NCBI GenBank assembly: GCA_938082545.1
Contig: CALKCL010000002.1
Coordinates: 62,001-126,000 of the forward strand
From: an uncultured Gammaproteobacteria bacterium
GTDB taxonomy: Bacteria; Pseudomonadota; Gammaproteobacteria; Ga0077536
Length of the DNA stretch: 64,000 nt
Direction: 5' to 3'
Part shown: one piece after another, positions 56,652 to 64,000 of the stretch
Layout of the letters: each line of letters begins with the position of its first letter
Numbering within the stretch: position 1 is the stretch's first letter
Program-made: the position numbers and the translations under genes
Notes under the pieces: model-generated
What the model was told of the DNA's origin: nothing
Databases searched by the model: none
Seen by the model: only the letters and a program-made list of their open reading frames with translations

Positions 56652-57681
56652 TTGAATACTAAACCCAACACTTCTCCGCGTGATTTCTTCTTACTTCATG
56701 AAGTGTTGATGGAAGCAAACAAAAACTTCACAAAGATTAGCTATCAAAAAAGCTAGTCTCGCTCAAGATGATTATGCCACGGCATCTCATAATAGCGTTA
56801 CATATCTTGAATCTTTTTGGCCTTTTTTGGCCCATGAAATTGCATCTGATCCGGACAAACTAGGAATAAGCATTGTCCGTCATGAAAAAGGACGGTCTCA
56901 ACGTATATCTAGTGAAGAGTTGCGCAAAAATTTTATTACGCAAAATGACAAGCATCCCGACAAAGCACATATATCCAGATTGGCGAGCATCCTCTCATCA
57001 GCAGTAGTAATGCAGCAAGTACTCTCCGCTCCGACAACTAACTGGCCGGAAAACTTTGATGCACCGGAAGTAAAGTGCCCTTTACCATTCATACTTAATT
57101 CAGAAGAATATGTATCTCTGAGAGTTTTGTTGCCAGAAAAAACACCTTCAAAAAAATCCCACAAAGCAGCGCGGTAACATTAGTAATTGGCGGGACAGCT
57201 ACCGCACTTAATTTATGCTGGAATCTCCTATATCAGATGCCTATCGCTTACAAAAAATAGACGGGTGAAGCACTAGATAAGGAATCTGCAAAAAGAATAT
57301 GGTCGGATACAAGAGACCTACTTTTCAAAATAGGAGCTGGAAGCCTGACTGCATTTATTGTACTTGCAAGCGCTTGTTCTGCGGATAGTGATGACCTTAT
57401 CTGGGAAGGCGCAAGCGATCTTTCACTCGAAAAAATTGATGGCCAATTCATACGGACAATGAATAAAGAGATATACGGCCGCTATAATATTATTTTAAAT
57501 AAAAACCCGACAGAATGATCGGTATATTGGGTGTGCAGCTTTGCATGCCCGTTCTGTTCCTCTTCCGCTGTCGGAGCTGTGGAGCGACCAGCCAAGCAAA
57601 GACAATGATCTCTCAATCTTTTCAGAGCTACTCCGTTGGGTAACAGCGGCCGCGAACAGGCAGTACTTCAAGTATCTCTAG
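56652..57681 (+). pseudogene. Broken gene with three frame changes and an in-frame stop
   Basis: About 340 codons can be read only by changing frame. Segment A (56652-56753, TTG start) shifts at a six-A run (56746-56751). Segment B (56754 to ~57150; contains FWPFLAHEIASDPDK and RHEKGRSQRISSEE) shifts near six- and seven-A runs (57137-57156). Segment C has two hydrophobic stretches (VTLVIGGTATALNLCW and FKIGAGSLTAFIVLASAC) with a TAG between them at 57258. A last shift near 57500 leads to segment D (AALHARSVPLPLSELW), ending TAG 57679-57681 inside the DMT gene end. I recognise no family. Decay is the best explanation; homopolymer errors in the sequence are the alternative for the shifts, but not for the TAG. 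Confidence 0.6.
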
Positions 57682-58588
57682 ATTCACGTGTGCTTTTTGA
57701 GACAGGCCGATCAGACTTGTCGGAACAAACAGTCACCAGAAGCACACCGGCTAGAACAATTGCTCCACCAATCAAGACAGAGCTGCTAATAGATTCTCCT
57801 AAAAAAATGAAGGCAAAAAGAACGCCAAAAACAGGCACGAAATTTATATATATGGCGGTTTCTACGACGCCTATTAATGCAACAGCTTCGTAATACCATA
57901 AAAAAGCCAAAGCGGAACCAAAAAAACCTAAAAAGGAAATTAGCGCCATACTCTCCAGATCTGTAAATATATCAAAAGTAACACTTGGATTATGAAAGAA
58001 AAATGGCGTCATCAATGCAACGCCTATCACTGAGACGTAAGTCGTGACCAACAGAGGCTTATAGCTCGTCAGCAAGTCTCGTCCAATCACCGAATAGACC
58101 GCCCAGGACAGTCCCGATAGTAGAACTAGCACTTCCCCTTTACCCACCTTAAGATCTAGAAACTCACTAGGGTGCCCGTTGGTAACAACATACATCGCTC
58201 CAAAAAATCCAAGTAGCACTCCGACTACAATGTTCGACCTTGGCAATCTGCGGCTGAGAAAAGAATCAATCACAGTAATTTTAATAGCGATTAAAGCAAG
58301 TAAGATAGACGCTGTCGATGCAGTCACAGACTCTAGACCTTCATACATCAGACTGTTATGCAACAGAATACCCGTCAAGCCGAGGAAAAAAAACTTCAAC
58401 CATAGTTTCATAGGTATTGTCAGAAATTCTCGTCTGAATTTCATGAATACCAACAATACGGCTGATGCAATTACAAAACGCCCCCCTACTACGACAATTG
58501 GGGCCTCATAACTAGCAAGAATACGCCCTACTGTCGGAGTTGCCCCCCAGAAGGCAGCAGTTAAAAAGAGCTTGAAACGAATTGGCAT
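57668..58588 (-). CDS. DMT superfamily (EamA-type) transporter
   Basis: Inner-membrane permease of 306 residues with ten predicted helices arranged as two EamA repeats (about residues 1-140 and 150-290). The second repeat begins GKGEVLVLLSGLSWAVYSVIGRDLL and ends FVPVFGVLFAFIFLGESISSSVLIGGAIVLAG, a typical EamA closing segment. Substrates in this superfamily include amino acids, metabolites and drugs and cannot be told here. It converges on the broken gene and lies divergent from the SDR gene with a 183-bp gap in which I saw no clear signal. Confidence 0.92.
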   Translation of the reverse strand: MPIRFKLFLTAAFWGATPTVGRILASYEAPIVVVGGRFVIASAVLLVFMKFRREFLTIPMKLWLKFFFLGLTGILLHNSLMYEGLESVTASTASILLALIAIKITVIDSFLSRRLPRSNIVVGVLLGFFGAMYVVTNGHPSEFLDLKVGKGEVLVLLSGLSWAVYSVIGRDLLTSYKPLLVTTYVSVIGVALMTPFFFHNPSVTFDIFTDLESMALISFLGFFGSALAFLWYYEAVALIGVVETAIYINFVPVFGVLFAFIFLGESISSSVLIGGAIVLAGVLLVTVCSDKSDRPVSKSTRESRDT

Positions 58589-58771
58589 TCCTAAACCTCA
58601 TCCTTATAGTCATATTCCTCTAAAAGGCAAACACGATAACTTAATGCCCTAATAGGCTTGAGATGTTAACCTCATGAATAGATCAAAGCGACACCCAATC
58701 CATCCAGCCATAAATGGGATTGCGTTCTGAAAGAACCACCAGTTGAAATAGAAATTCAAGAGGATACCCAA

Positions 58772-59575
58772 ATGATAAGAACAGCTTTTGTAACAGGGGG
58801 TGCCAGCGGTATAGGAGCCGCAACGTGTCGTCTATTTGTTGAAAATGGATACCATGTCTATATTGGAGACATTCAAGAGAATGCCGGAATAGCACTTGCG
58901 AAAGAATTAAAAAATGCAGATTTCATCAACGTTAATGTTCGGCGTGAAGAAGAGTTAGTCGAGGCCTTCACCGTAATCAAAAAAAAATCTGAGCATTTGG
59001 ATGTCATGGTCAACAACGCCGCAATTGTAGGAGTAATGGGGCCAATCATGACTTTGTCGGCAGAGCAATACGATCTGTCACAAGAAATAATACAACGGAG
59101 TGTATTCCTCGGTACAAAACATGCAGCCAAGATGATGGTAGAAAAGAGCTCCGGCTCAATTATCAACGTGGCCAGCATAGCAGGCATTATGGCTGGCTGG
59201 TCTCCCCATACCTACGCCGCCTGTAAGGCCGCGGTAATACAGTTTACGAAATCAGTTGCTATTGAACTTGCCGAAGCAAGTATTCGTGTGAATGCAGTTT
59301 GCCCAGGTGCGATCGCTACACCTATCCACACCGGAACAACCAGTGAAGTTTGGAAAGAAAGGATTAAAGCTGTTAAAAAAGCGTCCGCAGATGAACAGCC
59401 AATCCCTAGGATGGGAGAGCCGGAAGAGATTGCTGAAGCGATACTTTGGCTAGCCTCTGAAAAATCCAGCTACGTCACCGGCCATGCATTAGCAGTAGAC
59501 GGCGGTGCCACCTCCGGAAAAATATGGCGTCATCAGTCTGATTTTTTGAGACAAATGCACCCGGCCAGGAGTTAG
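58772..59575 (+). CDS. Short-chain dehydrogenase/reductase
   Basis: Classical SDR of 267 residues. TGGASGIG (cofactor loop, residues 8-15), DI at the end of strand 2 (NAD preference), NNAAIV, the catalytic serine in NVASIAG and Y-AAC-K are all visible, with PGAIATPIHTG after strand 6. The final LAVDGGATSGK is also classical. AGAGGATACCCAA is upstream of the ATG. Followed after 4 bases by the LLM-family gene, so the two probably form an operon; the substrate may be an alcohol or hydroxy acid. Confidence 0.93.
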   Translation: MIRTAFVTGGASGIGAATCRLFVENGYHVYIGDIQENAGIALAKELKNADFINVNVRREEELVEAFTVIKKKSEHLDVMVNNAAIVGVMGPIMTLSAEQYDLSQEIIQRSVFLGTKHAAKMMVEKSSGSIINVASIAGIMAGWSPHTYAACKAAVIQFTKSVAIELAEASIRVNAVCPGAIATPIHTGTTSEVWKERIKAVKKASADEQPIPRMGEPEEIAEAILWLASEKSSYVTGHALAVDGGATSGKIWRHQSDFLRQMHPARS

Positions 59576-59579
59576 GGAA

Positions 59580-60425
59580 ATGGTACGGTTTGGAATTTGT
59601 GTGTTACCTACGGATCTGATTCCTCCACCGGTGCAGCTGGCTCAAACAGTTGAGTCAAAAGGACTAGATATGCTGTTTTTTGCCGAAAACAGTCACGTCC
59701 CCGTAGTACATCGCAAGAATTCGTACCACCGACCAGAGATCGTTCAACCATTTGCCAGAATGTACGATTCCATAACTGCCCTAGCAGCCTGTGCCGCGGT
59801 TACCTCTCGTATTCAGCTAGGCACGGGAGTCTGTCTTTTAACCGAGCGAGACCCGATCACAACCGCAAAATCTATAGCTACTCTAGATCACATTTCACAA
59901 GGCAGGGTAATTTTTGGAATTGCTGGCGGGTGGATCAAAGAAGCAATAGAGAACCATGGCTGCCCGTTCAAAGAAAGATGGGCAGTTGTTAGAGAGCGTG
60001 CATTGGCAATTCGTGCTCTTTGGCAAACCGATCCAACTGAGTTCCATGGAGATTATGTCGATTTTAAGCCGCTAACTATGATGCCAAAACCTTTCCAAAA
60101 AGGAGGTCCACCTATTTATATAGGCTCAAATTCTAGCAAAGTTCCCGCAAGAGTGGTCGACTACGCAGACGGCTGGATGCCTATCCATGAAAAATATGAG
60201 GGGGATCCTCTAGTCGATATTAAAGCTGCATGCGAAAAAGCAGGCCGAGACCCATCTGAAATAACTACCTTATTATTTGGAGCACCTAGGGATCAATCTA
60301 TACTTCAAGATTATGCAACACGAGGTTGCGCAGGCTTTATTTTCTTAATCCCACCTGAGCAAAGTGGAAACTTAATACCTATTTTAGACGAAATCAAAAA
60401 ACTGCGAGACGTCATTAATAAATGA
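59580..60425 (+). CDS. LLM-family oxidoreductase (F420- or FMN-dependent)
   Basis: Luciferase-like TIM-barrel flavin/F420 oxidoreductase of 281 residues. AQTVESKGLDMLFFAENSHVPV, IQLGTGVCLLTERDPITTAKSIATLDHISQGRVIFGIAGGW and VDFKPLTMMPKPFQKGGPPIYIGSNS are subfamily features (TIGR03619 by memory), a group often predicted to use F420. The F420 synthesis genes are not in the window, so FMN use is equally possible. It follows the SDR by 4 bases, and a PPOX-fold gene converges on it with 11 bases between. Confidence 0.9.
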   Translation: MVRFGICVLPTDLIPPPVQLAQTVESKGLDMLFFAENSHVPVVHRKNSYHRPEIVQPFARMYDSITALAACAAVTSRIQLGTGVCLLTERDPITTAKSIATLDHISQGRVIFGIAGGWIKEAIENHGCPFKERWAVVRERALAIRALWQTDPTEFHGDYVDFKPLTMMPKPFQKGGPPIYIGSNSSKVPARVVDYADGWMPIHEKYEGDPLVDIKAACEKAGRDPSEITTLLFGAPRDQSILQDYATRGCAGFIFLIPPEQSGNLIPILDEIKKLRDVINK

Positions 60426-60436
60426 CATAAGCCTCT

Positions 60437-60910
60437 CTATTGTTCTGCTGTGTCACTAAGCCAAGACTGGATACCATCTATCCCGTTAAACGCCCAAGAA
60501 TGGGTACGATTCCAATCCATCACAATCATGGTAGGAGTGCCTTTGAAAAGTGCAATAGAGCGATACTGAGGATACTTCTCTCTAAGCCTGTCAACTGCCT
60601 CACACCACTTACTATGAGAGCTCGTGCACACCACTGCCCTCACATCCAACCGCAACCACCAGAGTTTGGACCAATCTTTCTGATAAGAGTCCAAAAGAAG
60701 AGTAGACTCTGGGGTTTTACCGACATGCCTCAAGCGCTCAAGATCCGCCGTTTTTTTTGGCTTTCCATCAATGGGTGAAAAAATCTGATTCCCGACCCTC
60801 GAAAAGACAATCGGCATAGCCTCAGCTCTCCCATCGGATCGCGTGACTGCAAATCGAGCGACAGACATTTTATCTAGTAACTGGTGAATGAGGCTGTCAG
60901 ATAAATTCAT
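60437..60910 (-). CDS. PPOX-class (Rv0121-like) flavin/F420 oxidoreductase
   Basis: Small split-barrel oxidoreductase of 157 residues. MSVARFAVTRSDGRAEAMPIVF, FSPIDGKPKKTADLERLRHVG and DSYQKDWSKLWWLRLDVRA match the TIGR03668 (Rv0121-type) group that I remember, described as putative F420-dependent. The fold binds FMN, F420 or heme degradation products. I use the ATG at 60910; an earlier ATG (60934) adds eight residues without ribosome site. Its proximity to the LLM gene, also of an F420-linked family, is suggestive but both are widespread in FMN users. Confidence 0.8.
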   Translation of the reverse strand: MNLSDSLIHQLLDKMSVARFAVTRSDGRAEAMPIVFSRVGNQIFSPIDGKPKKTADLERLRHVGKTPESTLLLDSYQKDWSKLWWLRLDVRAVVCTSSHSKWCEAVDRLREKYPQYRSIALFKGTPTMIVMDWNRTHSWAFNGIDGIQSWLSDTAEQ

Positions 60911-61073
60911 ATATCCCATCTCTTTAGAAAGCATTCGAAGGCCGCAGATAATCCTGTCCGAGCTGTCGCCCTCTCAATTAATTTAGTAAAATAGCGCATG
61001 TGGGTTATCACAGGTTACGATGCCTTAGATAATGCCGCATAATAAACCATACCATATACTTTAAGGGGCTAGC

Positions 61074-62453
61074 ATGATCCAACAATTTCGTCGCTTTGGT
61101 GCAGGACTGTCAGATGTAACAGAACGATGGGTACCCGACGCTTGGGTGATCTCGATGATGCTTACAGCAGTGGCAATTTTACTTTGTATCTTTGGAGCAG
61201 GTGCGACCGTAGAAGAAACTGTCCTTGCTTGGGGAGATGGAGTCTGGAGCCTCTTGGGACTGGCAATGCAGTTCACCATCGCCATGGTAGCGGCGCATGC
61301 GTGTGCCGCATCGCCCCCTATTTACCGTTTTTTTAATTGGCTAGCTTCGCTTCCAAACCCATCTAAACCCGTTCAAGCCCTTGTTCTTGCCGGCATGTTT
61401 TCTCTTGTAATGGGTTATCTTAACTGGGCCGTATGCTTGGTTTCTTGTGCGCTATTTACCCCATTTATACTCCGTCGTAATCCGAACGTAGATGTGCGAC
61501 TCCTTATATGCGCCTCCTATTTAGGGATAGGTACAGTTTGGCACGGTGGCCTATCCGGCTCTGCTCCTTTGATTTTAGCTACGCCTGGTAACCCGCTAAT
61601 AAATCCATCAAATGGAGCACCTATTGTAGATCGGCTGTACCCTGTGACTGAAACACTCTACAACAATTTTAACCTTGTTTTTATCTGCATCCTTGGAGCA
61701 GTAGCTCTAGCTACCACTTGCTTACTGCATCCTCGTTCAGGCGCTCGCACGCTTAGTGCAGAAGAAATAGAAAAAATCCTACCGACTCCACCTATAGAAG
61801 ATGGCCCTCCTAAGACTCCTGCTGAATACATCGATCAATTCAGAGGTTGGGTATTACTTGCGGTGGTCTTGTTAGCCTATCCACTCGGCTATTCGATAGT
61901 AACTAAAGGTTTCGGCACTAGCTGGACTATAAACGCATATAACATCACATTCCTAGTCATCGCCTTATTATTGCACGGTAGAGCACCATCTTTTCTGCGA
62001 GCTTGTCGCAACGGTGTCGATAGCGCCTGGGGTATTGTGGTGCAATTCCCGTTCTATGCCGGCATTTTTGGGTTAATGCAGAACACTGATCTTGGTGAGT
62101 GGCTTGGAAGCTTTTTCTCAAACATTGCCACCACAACAACTTATCCATGGGTCGTCTACGTATACTCTGGACTCATGAATTTATTTGTCCCTTCTGCTGG
62201 CTCTAAATGGATGATTGAAGCCCCTTTCCTGATCCCGGCCGGCGAGCTTCTTAACGTTTCTGTTGTCACAACTACGCTCGCTTATGCCTACGGGGATTCT
62301 GTTACTAATCTCATACAACCGTTTTTTGCTATCCCAATATTAGCGGTAACCCGGATGCGATTTGGTGACGTTGTAGGGTATACATTTTTAGTTGCTGTTG
62401 TGTGCTTCATCGTAACTTCCGTAGCCATGTTTATGATCCCCCCACAGTGGTAG
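61074..62453 (+). CDS. atoE: Short-chain fatty acid transporter (AtoE family)
   Basis: Inner-membrane permease of 459 residues (E. coli AtoE 440) with about a dozen helices. ERWVPDAWVISMMLTAVAIL at the start, LNWAVCLVSCALF, GTVWHGGLSGSAPLILATPGNP and the final FVPSAGSKWMIEAPFLIPAG are typical of TIGR00366 proteins. It should take up short-chain fatty acids such as acetoacetate or butyrate. Context suggests uptake or export of carboxylic acids from the accessory degradation genes upstream. ATG at 61074, with AAGGGGCTAGC upstream; no terminator seen before yaaA. Confidence 0.9.
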   Translation: MIQQFRRFGAGLSDVTERWVPDAWVISMMLTAVAILLCIFGAGATVEETVLAWGDGVWSLLGLAMQFTIAMVAAHACAASPPIYRFFNWLASLPNPSKPVQALVLAGMFSLVMGYLNWAVCLVSCALFTPFILRRNPNVDVRLLICASYLGIGTVWHGGLSGSAPLILATPGNPLINPSNGAPIVDRLYPVTETLYNNFNLVFICILGAVALATTCLLHPRSGARTLSAEEIEKILPTPPIEDGPPKTPAEYIDQFRGWVLLAVVLLAYPLGYSIVTKGFGTSWTINAYNITFLVIALLLHGRAPSFLRACRNGVDSAWGIVVQFPFYAGIFGLMQNTDLGEWLGSFFSNIATTTTYPWVVYVYSGLMNLFVPSAGSKWMIEAPFLIPAGELLNVSVVTTTLAYAYGDSVTNLIQPFFAIPILAVTRMRFGDVVGYTFLVAVVCFIVTSVAMFMIPPQW

Positions 62454-62538
62454 AATTTCTCATGTACAAACTCTTTTGTAATTATCTGTTTCACCATAAT
62501 CTAAAGCTATACAGGAAAAATCTGAAAGGACTGATGAT

Positions 62539-63312
62539 ATGTTGATAGTGATTTCTCCAGCGAAGACACTTGATTATGACTCTCCTTTGTCATTCAAGAA
62601 ATCGACTTCTGCTCATTTTCATAGTTATAGTGACAAGCTAATAGAAATACTCAAAAAGAAATCAGCCGCACAGATCAGTCATTTAATGAAAATAAGCGAC
62701 AATCTTGGGGAGCTCAACTACCGTCGATATCATTCATGGAGCTCTACGCCTGGCCCAGAAAAGGCTAGACAAGCTCTCTTAGCTTTTATGGGCGATGTAT
62801 ATTCAGGATTAGATGCTAAGTCGCTTAGTGAAAAGAACATGGTGTTCGCTCAAGGGCATTTGCGTATCCTATCTGGGCTTTACGGAATACTCAGACCTTT
62901 AGATTCTATGCAACCCTATCGCTTAGAAATGGGCACTCACCTCGAGACGCCTGACGGAAAAAATTTATATCAGTTCTGGGGAGAGAAACCAACGCTCACT
63001 CTCAATGAGCAAGCAAAACTGCTAAAAACTAAATACTTAGTCAACCTTGCCTCTAACGAATACTTTAAAGTGATAGACAAGAAACGACTAGAGCCAATGA
63101 TTATCGCCCCAGTATTCAAGGACCGAAAAAATGGAAATTATAAAATAATTAGCTTCTATGCAAAAAGAGCACGCGGTCTCATGGCTCGGTATATAATTCA
63201 AAACCAAATACAAAAGCCGGAAGAGCTTAAAGACTTTTGCTCTGAAGGCTATGTTTATAACGAAACCTTGTCTAATACAGGTGATTTAGTCTTTACTAGA
63301 GAAGAGCGTTAA
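62539..63312 (+). CDS. yaaA: Peroxide stress protein YaaA
   Basis: Cytoplasmic protein of 257 residues (E. coli 258). MLIVISPAKTLDYDSPL is the invariant N-terminus. In E. coli YaaA is OxyR-regulated and lowers free iron under peroxide stress; the fold binds DNA. AARQALLAFMGDVY-like QALLAFMGDVYSGLDAKSL, RILSGLYGILRPLDSMQPYRLEM and ISFYAKRARGLMARYI are conserved. AGGACTGATGAT precedes the ATG. Confidence 0.96.
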   Translation: MLIVISPAKTLDYDSPLSFKKSTSAHFHSYSDKLIEILKKKSAAQISHLMKISDNLGELNYRRYHSWSSTPGPEKARQALLAFMGDVYSGLDAKSLSEKNMVFAQGHLRILSGLYGILRPLDSMQPYRLEMGTHLETPDGKNLYQFWGEKPTLTLNEQAKLLKTKYLVNLASNEYFKVIDKKRLEPMIIAPVFKDRKNGNYKIISFYAKRARGLMARYIIQNQIQKPEELKDFCSEGYVYNETLSNTGDLVFTREER

Positions 63313-63359
63313 ATAAAAACATCACGGCCTTAAGTTCAATGATAAACAGGAGAACCTAA

Positions 63360-63929
63360 ATGGGGAAAATCGCTTTACTCGCCTACTTATTAGTACTAAT
63401 CAGTCCGCTTTCTGCGAATGAAGAAACTGACCGTGTGCGTTTGGAGACAACTAAAGGTGACATTGAAATAATACTTTTCACAAATAAAGCACCTATATCT
63501 GTTAAAAACTTCAAAGCTTATGTCCAGTCTGAATTTTACGATGAAACTGTTTTCCACAGAGTCATCCCTGATTTTATGATTCAAGGAGGCGGCTTTGAAT
63601 CTGACCTCACTTTCAAAAAGGCAGACAAGCCCATAATCAACGAGGCAGACAATGGTCTAGCCAATCAACGTGGAACTCTTGCGATGGCCAGGACCAGTAA
63701 CCCACATAGTGCTACTGGGCAATTCTTTATTAACCTGAAAGACAATGCTTTCTTAAATCATAAGGCCAAGAACTCTAGAGGCTGGGGATATGCGGTGTTC
63801 GGACGAGTGACAAAAGGTATTGATGTCGTGGATGCGATCGCTGCGGCAAAAACAACGACTAAGAATGGAATGGAAAATGTGCCTGTCGAACAGATTATGA
63901 TCACTAAAGCATATCTTTTAACCGACTAA
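63360..63929 (+). CDS. ppiA: Periplasmic cyclophilin-type peptidyl-prolyl isomerase
   Basis: Cyclophilin of 189 residues with a cleavable signal peptide (about residues 1-19, ending LSANEE), so it acts in the periplasm like PpiA. VFHRVIPDFMIQGGGFESDL contains the catalytic arginine, and GTLAMARTSNPHSATGQFFINL is the binding region. GRVTKGIDVVDAI is typical of the C-terminal part. AGGAG lies 7 bases before the ATG. Symbol ppiA follows from secretion; a cytoplasmic PpiB would lack the leader. Confidence 0.92.
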   Translation: MGKIALLAYLLVLISPLSANEETDRVRLETTKGDIEIILFTNKAPISVKNFKAYVQSEFYDETVFHRVIPDFMIQGGGFESDLTFKKADKPIINEADNGLANQRGTLAMARTSNPHSATGQFFINLKDNAFLNHKAKNSRGWGYAVFGRVTKGIDVVDAIAAAKTTTKNGMENVPVEQIMITKAYLLTD

Positions 63930-63960
63930 ATCACACCCACGAAATTAAGGAAGTCCCTAA

Positions 63961-64000
63961 ATGCCCTACGTTATTTTGACTCATGATAAGCCTGATAGCT
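63961..64000 (+). CDS. Start of a YciI-like gene (truncated by the window edge)
   Basis: ATG at 63961 is preceded by AAGGAAG and opens MPYVILTHDKPDS, which resembles YciI-family proteins (E. coli YciI begins MLYVIYAQDKADS). Only 13 codons are visible. YciI proteins are ferredoxin-like dimers with unproven enzymatic activity. It is 31 bases after the cyclophilin stop. Confidence 0.5.
   Translation, partial: MPYVILTHDKPDS

Noticed and set aside
56898-57164. Minus-strand 88-residue frame in the broken-gene region
   Set aside because: Low-complexity, serine- and leucine-rich composition typical of a shadow; the plus-strand frames look more protein-like.
1-64000. CRISPR arrays, rRNA genes, tRNA genes, insertion sequences and prophage genes
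   Set aside because: I searched by eye for regular direct repeats, rRNA-conserved segments, tRNA arms and transposase/integrase motifs and saw none; a computational scan (tRNAscan, CRISPR finder, IS search) was not possible.

Overview
The window is a densely packed, moderately AT-rich chromosomal segment of a Gram-negative bacterium, most likely a gammaproteobacterium and plausibly a marine heterotroph. The support is gene order and family content: prfB-lysS with the classic RF2 recoding site, recJ beside hom-thrC, yhdP near tldD, nudJ-mnmA, rph/yicC-gmk-rpoZ-spoT-ridA-recG, and proteins typical of that class (NhaB, YhdP, AcnA, TldD, UbiA). Genus cannot be set from the sequence alone. I found no rRNA, tRNA, CRISPR array or insertion sequence.

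Layout. 1-2.5 kb: a DUF1329 envelope protein cut by the left edge, then a thiolase. 2.7-5.2 kb: Nudix hydrolase, YbfF-like esterase and argG. 5.2-14.3 kb, minus strand: lysS, prfB (full length only through a +1 frameshift), recJ, an RpfE/COG4255-like protein, thrC, hom and an AlaC-type aminotransferase, with very small gaps or overlaps. 14.4-23 kb: tldD, an orphan glcD, the giant AsmA-like yhdP, nudJ and mnmA. 23-28 kb: acnA, nhaB and a nitroreductase. 28-38 kb: hemW, rdgB and rph on minus, divergent from yicC-gmk-rpoZ-spoT-ridA-recG-ubiA. 38-46 kb: a 31-residue membrane peptide, a PuuD-like membrane protein closed by a clear terminator, a class III CoA-transferase, an AhpD-like protein, dacB, a PatB/MalY lyase, an SDR, a SAM hydrolase and a methyltransferase.

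The accessory part runs from about 46 to 62 kb. A TetR regulator and an enoyl-CoA hydratase diverge from a two-gene hydantoinase/acetone-carboxylase-like pair; a 42-bp near-perfect palindrome sits between them. The second protein of the pair carries a C-terminal zinc-binding domain resembling the separate gamma subunit of acetone carboxylase. Then come cytochrome c' and cytochrome b561, and a compact nitrile-degrading operon (amidase, cobalt-type nitrile hydratase alpha and beta, accessory protein) that would turn nitriles into amides and then acids plus ammonia. Next to it is a broken gene of about 340 codons with three frame changes and an in-frame stop. A DMT permease, an SDR, an LLM-family oxidoreductase, a small PPOX-fold protein and an AtoE-type short-chain fatty acid permease follow. 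The window ends with yaaA, a secreted cyclophilin and the first codons of a YciI-like gene.

The most notable items are the prfB recoding site, the TetR palindrome, the fused carboxylase-like subunit, the cobalt nitrile hydratase operon with the decayed gene beside it, a methyltransferase with a near-leaderless promoter, and the short membrane peptide ahead of the PuuD-like gene. None of these proves a wholly new system; the fused carboxylase cluster is the best candidate for unfamiliar chemistry.
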